From assembly GCA_016715625.1 (NCBI GenBank), contig JADJZU010000008.1, positions 48,006-112,005 on the forward strand: a DNA stretch of 64,000 nt. Direction: 5' to 3'. Position 1 is the stretch's first letter; every line of letters begins with the position of its first letter. This DNA is from Bacteroidota bacterium. Its GTDB lineage: Bacteria; Bacteroidota; Bacteroidia; Chitinophagales; LD1. The position numbers and the translations under genes were made by a program. Below the pieces are notes generated by a model. The model made no database searches. It saw only the letters and a program-made list of their open reading frames with translations, and was not told the DNA's origin. Positions 21,701 through 31,984 of the stretch are shown one piece after another.

Positions 21701-24121
21701 CCGATAACGTAACCGTTACTTTCAACAACACATGTGTGAATGTATGGCTGGGTAACTCTATAGACTGGCACGATCCGGGCAACTGGTCGTTGAGTGCGGT
21801 TCCTAATAGTTGCGCAGCGGATGTTCAGATTCCTGTTACAGCCAATGATCCAACTGTATTTGTTCCGGTTAGCGTAGGTAATATTCAGGTGTTCAACAAC
21901 GTTACGGTGAACCTGCATGACGACATATTGGTTTGCAAGAATTTGACGATGGGTGGATCTAACTCGATTGTTTCTGTTGGAATAGCTACTCCTAAGTATG
22001 TCCGTATGGTTGGCAATAGCAATCAAACTATTCTTGGAACCGGAAATATTGAAAACCTCGCGGTTGAAAACAGCGGAACTACTCCTAACAATACCGTGTC
22101 CCTCACCAATCTGGCCAACATAGGCATATACAGGCAATTGAGACTTACCAGCGGTAAACTGTCCAACGTATCGGGTGGTGTGGTGACCTTGCTATCGGAT
22201 GCTGCCAGAACTGCGATACTCAATGATTTCTGCGGTACCTGCACTGGAACCTATGATGGCCCGATTACAGCACAGCGCTATATTTCTAACGGAGTCGTAA
22301 ATGACCAGCATTACATTTCTTCTCCGGTTAACACACCTTCATTTGGAGATATCGGTGTGCCTCTATTGGGGGCTGATGATGTATTTGTAACTCCAAGCGC
22401 AAACTGTGATGAAGATTTTCTTGCTCAGGGTTCAAACTATGGTAACATATTTGAATGGGTAGAAAATGTACCGGATGTTTCTTGTTTACTGAGCGGTTGG
22501 AAAGTACAATCTTCCGGAACCATGGATAATGGTAAAGGATATTCTGTATACCTACAGAGTGGAAGCACGATTGACCTGACAGGAACTCCAAACACCGGAA
22601 ATAAAACAATAGGTGGACTTACCAATACCGGTTACCCTACCGGAAACATCGAAAGTTGGGTAGTGGAACCCGGATGGAATTTAATAGGAAATCCATTTGC
22701 CTCCGGTTTGTGGTTAAACACGCCACACCCGGATGTTGACCCTACTATTCATGTATGGCATACGTCCGGCACTTACACCGGCACTTATCAGCCGGCTACT
22801 ATTGGAAGTATTTCTGCTACGGCTCACTTGGCACCGTTCCAGGCGTTTATGGTGCGTGTTACCAACCCGGGCACTACATCGTTTACATTCCAGCAGAGCG
22901 AACGCGAAGAGCAGGAGAATCCATTCTTTATGCAAATGGGTGGCAGTACTCTGCAGATTGATGTAACAGGAAATGGATTTTCGGACGTAACTTATGTGAA
23001 CTATCAGCCAATATCTACCAACGGCTATGATATGGGGCTAGATGCCGATAAAATCAGAAGTCGCGCTCATCAGCCTACTATATACACCCTGATGAATGCA
23101 AATGATACCAAGCGGATGGCTATAAACTCCTTCAGCGATGTGGTGGCTTCTCCAACCGTTCCACTTGGATTGATGCCGGGAGATGATGGCAACTTTACAT
23201 TTACCGCTTCGGGCCTTAACTCTTTTGATCCAACGGTGTTAGTGTATCTGGAAGATAAGAAGACAAATGCAGCTTGGCAGAACTTCCGACACATTCCATC
23301 TTATAGCTTTACTCAGGTTGACACAGAGGAACATAATAGATTCGTGTTGCACTTTACACCACCTGCAGAGATTTCTACTATTAACTCTACTTGTAATGGG
23401 GATGGTGCCATCAGCATTATTCAGCCGGGAATTGCAAATTGGAACTATGCTATTACCGATGCACAATACAATATTGTGGGATCCGGAGTGCTTAACAGTA
23501 CAACCGCAGTAAACGTAAATCAGTTAGAAGCAGGAGTTTATACGCTTACCTTAACTGATAATATGGGATATGTGGTTGTTAAAAAATATCACGGTAGGTG
23601 GTGCCAATACAATTGACGCAACATTCACTATGAGCAACTCCGCTTCTGAAGTTTATCAGGACGTTACTTTCAGTAACAGTACGCCAAACGCAGTTGACTA
23701 CGAATGGGAGTTTGGCGATGGAACTATCATAACTGGTGTGGCAAATCCTGTATACTCATTCAGTGAACCGGGTGTTTATACGGTTACACTTACCGTTACA
23801 AACAGCGATGGTTGCACAAGCACCAGCACACAGACGATCACCATTAGTGAGTCTACTACGGGTCTCCAGAATCTACCCGATGGAGCTGTAAATATTTTCA
23901 GTTTCAGAAATTATGTAGCGGTAGATTTTAGTAAATTACAGGCAGTTGATGCCACCATTCAGGTATTTAATCTGATTGGGCAGGAAATCTCTAACGAGAA
24001 GTTTAGTCTCTCTACCATTTATCGTAAGGATATATTGGACGTGGAAGCTGCTTACGTAATCGTTAAAGTGAAAAACGGCAACGGATTTATGACGAAAAAG
24101 GTATTCGTATCTAGTCGCTAA
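15796..24121 (+). CDS. Giant T9SS-secreted beta-helix / PKD / Ig-like protein (frameshifted)
   Basis: About 2,770 codons. ATG 15796 precedes a clean signal peptide (IAIVYGQ); an in-frame ATG at 15769 is possible. Parts in order: a Cys-containing N-terminal domain; two near-identical Ig-like repeats (16456-17073); SprB-like segments (about 17360-17880); a beta-helix-type region (about 18150-18640, YVSPTGDANTTEG, HIILLEGNY, YTIDGGY); a poly-glycine segment (about 18650-19500); PKD/Ig-like domains (about 19860-21720); an unassigned segment beginning WHDPGNWS-x-x-AVPN; a region typical of T9SS proteins (about 22260-23370); a PKD domain (about 23640-23860, YEWEFGDGT); and a T9SS type A sorting domain (about 23880-24121). 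Frame changes occur near 17212, 17894 (one C short), 18360, several between 19010 and 19615, and at 23581 (one A too many). All restore continuous protein, so they are probably sequence errors. The likely role is a surface adhesin. Confidence 0.8.
16456..17073 (+). repeat. Tandem 309-bp repeat (two 103-residue modules)
   Basis: Copies begin at 16456 and 16765. Each runs from PTLNVATP through SGT-x-VC-x-GQ-x-LSATFNAG, GGVSCTD-x-FQY, VSGAGP and GRTVT to NCSGNGCDGA or DCSGNGCDGA and VATWTVV. The conserved Cys residues suggest disulfides within an Ig-like module. Confidence 0.8.
18650..19500 (+). repeat. Poly-glycine segment with a GGT microsatellite
   Basis: The region encodes a Gly-rich sequence (GGSSGGGGS, GGGGGAGGGD, GGGTGGGGAG) with interspersed Cys-containing motifs (SCDCN, SAPCG, FSCND). 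At 19132-19163 it contains about ten uninterrupted GGT units, and a run of seven G at 19114-19120. After about 19010 the glycine frame changes repeatedly. Because GGT, GTG and TGG frames read Gly, Val and Trp, the other frames look open but meaningless. Confidence 0.75.
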
Positions 24122-24140
24122 TAGTCCTTTAGCATCATCT

Positions 24141-24173
24141 TAAAAAGGGAGGTCCGCATGACCTCCCTTTTTA
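24141..24173 (+). terminator. Intrinsic terminator of the second giant T9SS gene
   Basis: A 13-bp stem (24141-24153 with 24161-24173) with a 7-nt loop and a T-rich 3' end, 20 bp after the stop codon. Confidence 0.85.
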
Positions 24174-24188
24174 TTTCCCGGTAGTCCA

Positions 24189-24219
24189 TTTGGAAATTCC
24201 CATTAAGAGGCTACATTTG
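24189..24219 (+). promoter_or_regulatory. Consensus Bacteroidota promoter of the rpsF operon
   Basis: TTTG at 24189-24192, a 19-nt spacer, and TACATTTG at 24212-24219. This is an exact match to the TTTG-N19-TAnnTTTG consensus of the major Bacteroidota sigma factor. Transcription should begin a few bases later, leaving a leader of about 50 nt. Confidence 0.8.
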
Positions 24220-24238
24220 CCACCCTTTTAAAAACCAC

Positions 24239-24252
24239 CCGCAATATTGCGG
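24239..24252 (+). promoter_or_regulatory. Candidate S6:S18 autoregulatory hairpin in the rpsF leader
   Basis: CCGCAATATTGCGG is a perfect inverted repeat in the leader between the promoter and the rpsF start. It carries a CCG, the kind of motif recognised by the S6:S18 complex in rpsF leaders of other bacteria. The assignment is an inference; the palindrome itself is seen directly. Confidence 0.35.
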
Positions 24253-24276
24253 ACCAAACCCAAAAAGCAGATAAAC

Positions 24277-24654
24277 ATGCTAAGTCAGTACGAAACCGTA
24301 TTTATCCTGACTCCTGTGTTGTCGGAAGATGACGCCAAAAAGACGATCGCAGCTTATGCAGATCTCTTAAAGTCCCAGGGAGCCGAGATTGTTCACGAAG
24401 AACATTGGGGACTAAAAAACCTCCGTTATCCTATTAAAAAGAAAACGACAGGTATCTATCATTTAATTGAGTATAAAGGCACCGGCAAGGCGATTGATAC
24501 GCTGGAGGTAGCATTTAGACGCGATGAAAACGTATTGCGTTTTTTGACCGTTAAACTCGACAAATACGCCATCAAATACAATGATGATAAGCGTGCCGGA
24601 TTGGTAGGAAGAAACAAAAAAGTTAAAACCGTAAAAGAGGAGGCAGCCGTATGA
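24277..24654 (+). CDS. rpsF: 30S ribosomal protein S6
   Basis: Binds 16S rRNA as a heterodimer with S18 in the platform of the small subunit. The protein has the S6 start YETVFILTP and the internal WGLKNLRYPIKK and RRDENVLRFLT motifs, and an ordinary length of 125 residues. ATG 24277 is preferred to the in-frame upstream start at 24247, which would add a non-conserved extension. Its stop overlaps the rpsR start by 4 bp (ATGA), implying translational coupling. Confidence 0.96.
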   Translation: MLSQYETVFILTPVLSEDDAKKTIAAYADLLKSQGAEIVHEEHWGLKNLRYPIKKKTTGIYHLIEYKGTGKAIDTLEVAFRRDENVLRFLTVKLDKYAIKYNDDKRAGLVGRNKKVKTVKEEAAV

Positions 24655-24917
24655 AACCCAAAGGAGACATCAAGTATTTAACCGCTACCAAAATCGGTTT
24701 AATCAAGAAAAAATACTGCCGCTTTAAAAAGAACGGCATTAACTACATCGATTACAAAGACCCTGAGTATTTGTTGAAGTTCATTAATGAACAAGGTAAA
24801 ATTTACCCACGCAGATTGACCGGAAACTCTTTAAAGTTTCAGCGTAAAATGGCTCAAGCCATCAAACGTGCCCGTCATATTGCCATTTTACCTTACGTAG
24901 CAGATTTGCTGAAATAG
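24651..24917 (+). CDS. rpsR: 30S ribosomal protein S18
   Basis: An 88-residue S18 with YCRFKKNGI and IDYKDPEYL, then PRRLTGNSLKFQRKMAQAIKRARH as the conserved RNA-binding core. It partners S6 and is encoded directly after it, with no ssb or priB gene between them, which I understand to be usual in Bacteroidota. Confidence 0.96.
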   Translation: MKPKGDIKYLTATKIGLIKKKYCRFKKNGINYIDYKDPEYLLKFINEQGKIYPRRLTGNSLKFQRKMAQAIKRARHIAILPYVADLLK

Positions 24918-24947
24918 AAATGGTTTCACCACAAAAGATTTAAAACA

Positions 24948-25397
24948 ATGGAAGTAATACTTTTAAAAAACGTAGAGAAGTTAGGCTTTGCGGACGATAT
25001 CGTTAAAGTTCGTCCTGGCTATGCGCTTAACTATTTAATCCCTCAGGGTTTTGCGGTTATCCGTAATGCAAGCAGCGAAGCACTGCTCGCAGGACGTGTG
25101 AGAGGTCTTGAAAAAAGAGAAGCAAAATTATTGAGCCAGATCAATGAAATTTCAGCCCGACTGCAAGCCAATCCTATTAAAATAGGCGCTAAGGTGGGAA
25201 CTACCGGAAAGATTTTTGGAAGCGTATCTTCCTATCACATTGCTGAGGCTATCAAAAACCAATGCGCTGTGGAGGTAGATCGTAGAAAAATATCAATTGT
25301 GGAAGGTGAAGTGAAGCAGCTCGGCAATTACAATGCAGAAGTTGGTTTAGGTGCCAGCCACAAAGTAAATGTTGCTTTTGAAGTAGTAGCTGAATAA
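24948..25397 (+). CDS. rplI: 50S ribosomal protein L9
   Basis: A 149-residue L9 with the N-terminal signature VILLKNVEKLG and VRPGYALNYLIPQGFA, a long connecting helix, and a C-terminal domain containing GKIFGSV. It binds 23S rRNA near the L1 stalk. Last gene of the rpsF-rpsR-rplI operon, followed by a terminator. No Shine-Dalgarno sequence precedes it, as for most genes here. Confidence 0.96.
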   Translation: MEVILLKNVEKLGFADDIVKVRPGYALNYLIPQGFAVIRNASSEALLAGRVRGLEKREAKLLSQINEISARLQANPIKIGAKVGTTGKIFGSVSSYHIAEAIKNQCAVEVDRRKISIVEGEVKQLGNYNAEVGLGASHKVNVAFEVVAE

Positions 25398-25416
25398 GCC
25401 CTTTTACTTTAAACGA

Positions 25417-25454
25417 AAACAAAAAGCCCTGTCAGTAGACGGGGCTTTTTGTTT
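25417..25454. terminator. Bidirectional terminator between rplI and yajQ
   Basis: A 17-bp stem (25417-25433 with 25438-25454, one G-U wobble) with a 4-nt loop AGTA and A/T-rich ends on both sides. It ends at the stop codon of the convergent yajQ. Confidence 0.85.
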
Positions 25455-25944
25455 AGCTTTTCATGTTGTCAAATTGTAGGGGAAATCCGTAGTCTCCTTG
25501 TCGGAGTAAGGCCATTACAAGCTGCAAGTCGTCAATTTTCTTCCCGCTAACACGAATCAGATTGTCCATTTTTTGCGGTTGCACTTTTGCCCCTGAATCT
25601 TTAACAGCTTTCAGTATTTTCTTGATGGCTTCGGGGTCTAACCCATTTTTTAACTGGATGTCTTTTTTGACGGTAGCTCCGCTGGGATAGTGTTCTTTGC
25701 TCACATCATAGCTTCGGGGGTCTATTCCTTGTTTGCTTCCCCGAACGATAATGATATCTGTAACAGTTTTTATCTGCATATCGTTTGCTGCAGTGATTTG
25801 GATAGTCAGGTCTTTTTTGTTGAAGTCAATTTCGATGTGGCTGCCGTGAAAATCATACCGGTTGAGTACTTCTTTTTTGGCCACGTTAATGGCGTTTTCT
25901 ACTACTTGTGGGTCTACTTTACTTACTATATCAAAGCTAGGCAT
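25453..25944 (-). CDS. yajQ: YajQ family nucleotide-binding protein
   Basis: A 163-residue DUF520 protein: PSFDIVSKVD at the start, EVLNRYDFHGS, then IDPRSYDV and a C-terminal RVSGKKIDDLQ and QGDYGFPLQFDN. Family members bind nucleotides or tRNA, and some bind cyclic-di-GMP; the role here is unknown. Converges on rplI across a shared terminator. Confidence 0.93.
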   Translation of the reverse strand: MPSFDIVSKVDPQVVENAINVAKKEVLNRYDFHGSHIEIDFNKKDLTIQITAANDMQIKTVTDIIIVRGSKQGIDPRSYDVSKEHYPSGATVKKDIQLKNGLDPEAIKKILKAVKDSGAKVQPQKMDNLIRVSGKKIDDLQLVMALLRQGDYGFPLQFDNMKS

Positions 25945-25986
25945 GCAATTGGTTTATATTTTCAAATATCATTTCAAATGTTCCTG

Positions 25987-26373
25987 TTACTTCATTTGCC
26001 CTTTGAAAAAGGCATTGCCCTGAGCATTGATTCGGTTTACAAATTCTTGTCCATTTTTTTTGAAAATTACATAGCCGGTGCTATCGCCTAAATAGTAATC
26101 GCCCGACAGGAATTCGCGTCCATTTTGAAGCCACATAATCATTCCGGCTTTTGGAGCATTTGTTTTTGGGGCGGTTTTATTGTCAAAAAAATTGATGAAT
26201 AATGGAACGCTTCGGCCTTCTGCACTCAGGCTTCCTCCTTTGCCAAGGAGCATCACAATATCCATGGATGTGGTAGAGTCGCGAAGCGACAGGAACGTTT
26301 TGGATGGCAGCGCAGTTTGTGCATTAGAAATGGCCACAAAAAGCAGTAAACAAAGGGAGCAGATGTATTTCAT
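25987..26373 (-). CDS. Hypothetical secreted protein
   Basis: From ATG 26373 the 128-residue protein has a clear signal peptide (CSLCLLLFVAISNAQ). The mature part is about 110 residues, containing DIVMLLGKGG and MWLQNGREF, and ending in NAQGNAFFKG. I do not recognise the family. A longer frame extends to 26517 but the upstream part overlaps the end of the phosphatase gene and looks non-coding. Same strand as, and 46 bp downstream of, the PhoD-type gene. Confidence 0.65.
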   Translation of the reverse strand: MKYICSLCLLLFVAISNAQTALPSKTFLSLRDSTTSMDIVMLLGKGGSLSAEGRSVPLFINFFDNKTAPKTNAPKAGMIMWLQNGREFLSGDYYLGDSTGYVIFKKNGQEFVNRINAQGNAFFKGQMK

Positions 26374-26419
26374 AGTGGTGTCTTCAAATTTGGTTTGCAA
26401 AAATTGGTCCATAAAAGAA

Positions 26420-27940
26420 TCAAGGGTAGGTAGATAGTTTTTTTGAAGTGTTAAATTTTTTATCCCAGTGATAAGTGTCTTTAAATACGGTATAACCGCG
26501 CCCGAAGACTTCTGCATCCGTTACTCGCGCAATAGGAACATACCAAAATTCTGCGGTGCATTTTTCGGGTTCTACAGACAAAGTGAAATACCCATGTTTA
26601 GAGAACTGACACCACCGGTGATGAGGGTTGAGGTTTCTGCTAATGTTTTTGCAGTGGAATAAATCCTGCCGGCACACCGGCTTCTTTCATGTTTACACGA
26701 GAAATGCTGGGGCCTGCTATTTCTAACCAACCGCACCTGTTGCGGTTCTTTTGTTGTATCGTTTATTGTCTTTGGGGTGCCTGTCATGTTCATCACGAAA
26801 ACTCATGTGCACATCGCCCGTCAACACGACTGTATTTAGCTTCTTCTCAGCGAGTAAATCATATAGCCTTTGGCGGTCCTCGGGAAAACCATTCCAGTTG
26901 CCGGTGTCAAACACTTTGCCGTTGCCGCGCTTGGTAAGTTTGTAAACTGTTTTGCTACTGAGCCAGTCTGTCATCATTTCCTGATTGCCGATAAGTTGCC
27001 AGGTGGAAGTAGCCCCACTCAGTTTTTCTTTTAGCCAGAAATCTTGCGCATTACCAAGCACACTTTGTTTGCCTTCTGCGAATGTTTCTTTTCCCCGGAA
27101 AAGTTGCATGTCTATCATGTGTAAATCTGCTAGTTGACCGAATGGAAATGTTCTGTAAATACGTTCGGGGTGCAACGTGTCCGGCATTCGTATAGGCAAG
27201 TATTCATAAAATGCCTGAATAGCCTCTTCCGTTTTACCGGGGGCTTCCACATCCGTATCATGATTGTCCCAGGTAGCAATCCAGGTTTTGCATCGCCTGG
27301 CTTCGCGCAAGTCAGGGTCCAGCAGATAGTAGCTGTGGCGTTCGCGCCAATCCTCTAATCCGGCACAATCCTTTACAGGTTTATCCGGCATGCGTTTCAA
27401 TTGCCGGTCGTCAGGATAATCGTATACGTAATCGCCCAAATGGACCACATAGTCAATATCAGGGCGGTGGGCAATTATTTTATAAGCATTGAAAAATCCG
27501 GCCCAAATACTGCTACATGAAACTACAGCAAGTTTGAACTGTTGAACATCGGTGGCAGGCAGTGTGCTGGCAATACCCACCGGGGAACTTTTACCCTCGC
27601 TGTTTTTAAAACGATAATAGTAGTGCATGCCAGGCTTTAACCCTGTTACATCCGTCTTTACACAAAAATCATGAGAGGTATCGGCTTGTATTGTGCCGCT
27701 GTTTACCAAAGTGATAAAATTGGAGTCCGGTGAAACTTCCCATTTAAGTGCGTTACTTTTCTGCTGCGGCTTAGAAATTTTAGTCCATATAATTACCCGG
27801 TCGGTGAGCGGATCGCCCGAGGCTACCCCATGCAAAAATGGGGCAAACGAACTATCCGGGTATATACGCTCAGGATATGTTTGCGCTTTTGAACGACTGG
27901 ATGCAAAGACAAGAACCAACAAGACCGGTAGCAGACGCAT
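26420..27940 (-). CDS. PhoD-family alkaline phosphatase / phosphodiesterase (two frameshifts)
   Basis: Secreted metallophosphoesterase: signal peptide from ATG 27940 (LVLVFASSRSKA), an N-terminal PhoD domain (HGVASGDP, VIIWT), and a metallophosphatase core with VVSCSS, HLGDYVYDY, WDNHDTD and TGDVHMS. The conserved C-terminus NPHHRW, KHGYFTLSV and AEFWYVP is present but in another frame. Two single-base losses explain this: one A short at 26725-26726 and one T short in the run at 26646-26650 (plus-strand letters). With both restored the protein is continuous to 26420, about 507 residues. It probably releases phosphate from organic phosphates outside the cytoplasm. Confidence 0.85.
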
Positions 27941-27992
27941 AATATGATTTACAGCAAACAAAATTGATTTTTACTTGTGTAAGAAAATAAAT

Positions 27993-28000
27993 TACTTTAG
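27993..28000 (+). promoter_or_regulatory. Candidate -7 box for the RRM gene
   Basis: TACTTTAG differs from TAnnTTTG at one position and is identical to the box of the second giant T9SS gene. It starts 40 bp before the ATG. No convincing -33 element. Confidence 0.35.
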
Positions 28001-28032
28001 CTGTCTAATTATCAATCATTAAAATTTAAAAA

Positions 28033-28338
28033 ATGAAACTTTTTGTTGGAAGTCTTCCTTGGAGTTTACAGGAAGCAGATTTGAGCAGGCATTTCGAAGC
28101 ATACGGTGAAGTTACTTCTGCTGCTATTATTAAGGACAAGTTTTCAGGTAGAAGCAAAGGATTTGGCTTTGTAGAAATGCCTGATGATGCTGCGGCTAAC
28201 AAGGCTATCGAGGCTTTGAACGGTAGTGAACTTGGAGGAAGAAACATCGTAGTTAACCAAGCACAGGAGAAAACAGATCGTCCTAAGCGTGATTTCAATC
28301 GCGGTTATGGTGATAAGGGCGGTAACAACAGATGGTAA
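28033..28338 (+). CDS. RRM-domain RNA-binding protein
   Basis: A 101-residue single-RRM protein. RNP2 is LFVGSLP near the N-terminus and RNP1 is SKGFGFVEM in the middle; the tail is basic and glycine-rich (RDFNRGYGDKGGNNRW). It should bind single-stranded RNA; bacterial relatives are often abundant, stress- or cold-responsive proteins. It stands alone between a divergent phosphatase gene and its own strong terminator, so it is monocistronic. Confidence 0.93.
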   Translation: MKLFVGSLPWSLQEADLSRHFEAYGEVTSAAIIKDKFSGRSKGFGFVEMPDDAAANKAIEALNGSELGGRNIVVNQAQEKTDRPKRDFNRGYGDKGGNNRW

Positions 28339-28357
28339 TCTGATATAGCTAAATAGT

Positions 28358-28388
28358 AAAAGGGGGAACAGTATCTGTTCCCCCTTTT
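28358..28388 (+). terminator. Intrinsic terminator of the RRM gene
   Basis: Perfect 14-bp stem (28358-28371 with 28375-28388) with a TAT loop and a following T-run. Confidence 0.9.
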
Positions 28389-28405
28389 TTTGTGCCCTAA
28401 ATATT

Positions 28406-28413
28406 TATTCTTG
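28406..28413 (+). promoter_or_regulatory. Candidate -7 box for the GH3 gene
   Basis: TATTCTTG (one mismatch from TAnnTTTG) ends 6 nt before ATG 28420, the same spacing as at sua5, so a leaderless mRNA is possible. Confidence 0.35.
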
Positions 28414-28419
28414 TTCCCC

Positions 28420-30572
28420 ATGAAGCCTATTGGTCTTTTTATATTGCTGTCGATGATAGCTAATAACCTACTAGCTCAACAAGAGTGGGATGATGCCGAG
28501 AGTAATGCTCGCACAACATTGGCAAAGATGACCCTACAGCAGAAACTGAATGAGATGCGCGGGCATGGTTTGTTAAAGTTTGGCTTTTCTATGGTGTTTG
28601 GTAATAAACTGAAACCAATAAAAGCCGGTGGCGATAAATCTTTAGGCATTCCATCTACCGTTTTTTTTGATGGTCCTCGCGGGATTGCTGCATACAAGGG
28701 TGCTACCGCATTTCCGGTTACTATGGCTCGAGGGGCTAGTTGGGATCGTGATTTAGAATACAGAATTGGCGAGGCAATGGCTAAGGAAAATCGAGCACTG
28801 GGCGGGAATTATTCCGGTGCGGTATGTATGAATTTGCTTCGCCACCCGGCTTGGGGGCGTGCTCAAGAAACGTATGGTGAGGACTCTTACCACGTTGGAG
28901 AGATGGCTGTTGCCTTAGTAAGTGGAATTCAGAAACATAATGTACAGGCTTGCGCTAAACATTTTGCTGCAAACAGTATGGAGAACAATCGGTTTGGTGG
29001 TAGTATGAACATGGATGAACGAACGCTTCACGAGGTTTATCTGCCACATTTTAGGAAGGTAGTGGAGCATGGTGTTGCCTCAGTGATGAGTGCTTACAAC
29101 AAATTAAATGGCGAATTTTGCGGGCACAGTAAACTGTTGCTTAACGACATATTGCGAAAGCAATGGGGGTTTAAAGGCTACGTTACTTCCGATTGGATGT
29201 ATGGGCTTTATGATGCCGAAAAAGGGATTAAAGCCGGTATGAATGTAGAAATGCCTTCCGGTAAGGTATATACTAATTCTCGGGTCAAAAAACTGTTGAA
29301 AGAAGGAAGCATCAGCATACAGGATTTAGATACGCTGGTGTTGCCGATTTTGCGAACCAAGTTGTTTTTCGCAACGAAGCAAAATCCTATGACCTATACA
29401 AAAGAACTGGTTGGTTGTAATGCGCATATTGAGTTAGCACAAGAAGCGGCAGAGAATAGCGCTGTGCTCTTAAAAAATGAGAACCAGATTTTGCCTTTAA
29501 ATAAAAAAACGATTCAGCGAGTAGCCATCATGGGTTCGCTTATCGAAAGTAAAGAAACCGGTGACCGTGGGAGTAGTGGAGTAACTCCTCTTGGCGTTGT
29601 TTCTCCTTTGGAGGGCATAAATAACTATTTAACCGGCTCGGGTGTGGATGTGCTCACCTCAAGTTCTATCAACGATTCAGCAGCAATAACCCGTCTATGT
29701 ACAGGCGCAGATGTAGTAGTGGTAATGGCTGGCATGAGCTGGCAGGATGAGGGAGAATATTTGGGTGTGGGAACCATACGCGATAAGGCAAAACCGGATA
29801 GAAAGAATTTTATTACACGAACCGGTATCATGGGTCTTGGTGGTGATAGAAGCTACCTTCACCTGCACGAGCACGACATACAAATTATTCAATTAGCTGC
29901 ATCAGTAAATAAAAATGTGGTGGTGTGTCTGGTAGCTGGAGCCGCAGTTACGGTGGAAGAATGGGAGAAAAATGTATCGGGTATCTTACATGTTTTTTAC
30001 AACGGACAGCGAGGTGGTGCGGCATTGGCCCGATTGCTGTTTGGAGAGGTAAACCCCTCCGGAAAGTTGCCTTTCACGGTTCCGAAGGCGGAGAGTGATT
30101 TGCCACCATTCAACTCTTTTCAAAATGAAGTAAACTACGGATACTACCACGGGTATGCTTTGCTCGATAAAAACAAAACAGAACCACGCTATCCATTTGG
30201 CTTTGGATTAAGCTATACGCAATTTGAGATTTCCGGTTTTCAGCAATGTGCATCCACCGCTGATGAATTTTGCTTTTCCGGTACTGTTACCAACTCAGGT
30301 GAACGAATGGGTGCAGAGGTGGTGCAATTGTATATTCAAACACCGATATCGAGGTGGACCGACCCGAAAAAACGCTGCGTGGATTTCAAAAAGTTTACCT
30401 GAAACCCGGAGAGCAGAAAAATGTGGAATTCAAAGTTCCAAAGCGCGACCTGGCTTATTTCAATCCCTCTACCCAATCTTGGGTTGTACAAAAAGGAATA
30501 TACCATGCCTTATGCGGCAACAGCAGCGCGAGCGCTGCTGTTGGAAGTTCAGTCACGTTTGAAATAGAATAA
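28420..30572 (+). CDS. GH3-family beta-glucosidase (one frameshift)
   Basis: Exported glycoside hydrolase family 3 enzyme. The signal peptide is MKPIGLFILL to NNLLAQQ; an upstream TTG at 28390 is in frame but less likely. The catalytic TIM barrel holds DGPRGIA, CAKHFAANS, and the nucleophile Asp in VTSDWMYG. The second domain (from about residue 330) has NSAVLLKNENQILPL and DEGEYLG. The C-terminal fibronectin-like domain begins around GFGLSYTQFE. As sequenced the frame breaks at 30338-30340; one extra A there gives QNTDIEVDRPEKTLRGFQ and continues to the stop at 30572. It probably cleaves terminal beta-linked sugars in the periplasm. It converges on eno with a 22-bp gap. Confidence 0.9.
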
Positions 30573-30594
30573 TCCGAAAAGTAAACTCTCGTTT

Positions 30595-31883
30595 TTACTT
30601 CTTGTATTTGAAGTTTCTTCCCGGGTAATAGGCCATAGGGCCCAATTCTTCTTCTATTCTCAGCAGTTGATTATATTTCGCTATTCTATCGGTGCGCGAA
30701 GCCGAGCCGGTTTTAATCTGACCGCAGTTTAAAGCCACTGCCAGGTCAGCAATCGTTACATCTTCGGTTTCTCCACTGCGGTGGCTCATTACCGATGTAA
30801 ATGCATTGCGGTGTGCCAGGTTTACTGCGTTAATGGTTTCGGTCAATGAACCAATCTGGTTTACTTTCACTAAGATGGAGTTGGCAATACTTTCGTCAAT
30901 ACCTTTTTGCAGGCGATTTACATTGGTTACAAATAAATCATCGCCCACGAGTTGCACTTTGCCACCTACTTTTTCGGTCAATAATTTCCATCCTTTCCAG
31001 TCATCTTCGGCCATACCATCTTCAATAGACACAATCGGATATTTCTTGCACCAATTCGCCCAATAATCTACCATTTCTTCACTCTTTAGTTTTTTGCCAT
31101 TGCTTTTGTGAAAGTGGTACACTTTCAATTTTTCGTCATAAAATTCTGTAGATGCAGCATCCATGGCGATGGAAATATCTTTACCGGGTTTGTAGCCGGC
31201 TGCTTCTATAGCGGCCAATACAGTCTCAATAGCTTCCTCGTTGCTGCCGATTTCGGGGGCAAAGCCTCCCTCATCGCCCACATTGGTGGAATACTTTTTC
31301 TTTTTCAGAACACTCTTTAAGTGATGAAAAACTTCTACCCCCATGCGCAGCGCATCACTAAAAGTATCTGCTCCGGTGGGTACAATCATAAATTCCTGAA
31401 AATCTATTTTGTTATCGGCATGTGCACCGCCATTTAAAATATTCATAAGCGGGATGGGGAGCGTGTTGGCATTTACACCGCCCACATAGCGGTAAAGCGG
31501 CATTCCCAATTCCTCGGCAGCTGCACGCGCAGTAGCTAGCGACACAGCCAAAATCGCATTGGCTCCCAGTCTGGCTTTGTTGGGGTGCCGTCCATTAAAA
31601 TCATAATCTGATCAATGGCATTTTGTTCAAAAACATTTAACCCTTCAATCTCTTTAGCAATCGTTGTATTAATGTGGTGGACGGCTTTCAAAACTCCTTT
31701 ACCCAAATATTTCTTTTTATCGCCATCGCGCAATTCTACCGCTTCGTGTTTGCCGGTACTGGCTCCCGAAGGCACAATCGCTCTGCCCAGAGAACCGTTA
31801 GAAGTAATAACATCGACCTCTACCGTTGGGTTACCTCTAGAATCTAATACCTGACGAGCATGAATTTTTTGAATCTGTGCCAT
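30595..31883 (-). CDS. eno: Enolase (one frameshift)
   Basis: Glycolytic phosphopyruvate hydratase. The N-terminal part has ARQVLDSRGNPTVEVDV and PSGASTGKHEA; the C-terminal part has LPIPLMNILNGGAHADN, SIEDGMAEDDW, the catalytic loop VLVKVNQIGSLTET, and SHRSGETED. The frame breaks near 31575: one missing base changes KARLGANAILAVSL, and with it restored the protein is continuous at about 429 residues. Since enolase is essential in such organisms and everything else is conserved, this is a sequence error rather than a pseudogene. Confidence 0.94.
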
Positions 31884-31930
31884 AATTCGGTTGAAATTTT
31901 AATGTGAAATAGCAAATGCTGCTGATGCCG

Positions 31931-31938
31931 CGAACATA
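31931..31938 (-). promoter_or_regulatory. Candidate -7 box for eno
   Basis: Minus-strand TATGTTCG, one mismatch from TAnnTTTG, about 48 nt before the start codon. The TTCG ending recurs at the carA, peroxiredoxin and FTR1 promoters. Confidence 0.35.
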
Positions 31939-31984
31939 AGGTAAACAAGCAAAAGAAAAACTCCTTTTTTACTTCATATGAGAT

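Noticed and set aside
30595..31883. Enolase as a pseudogene or two separate genes
   Set aside because: One base restores a full-length enolase with every catalytic motif; the gene is essential, so a sequence error is more likely.
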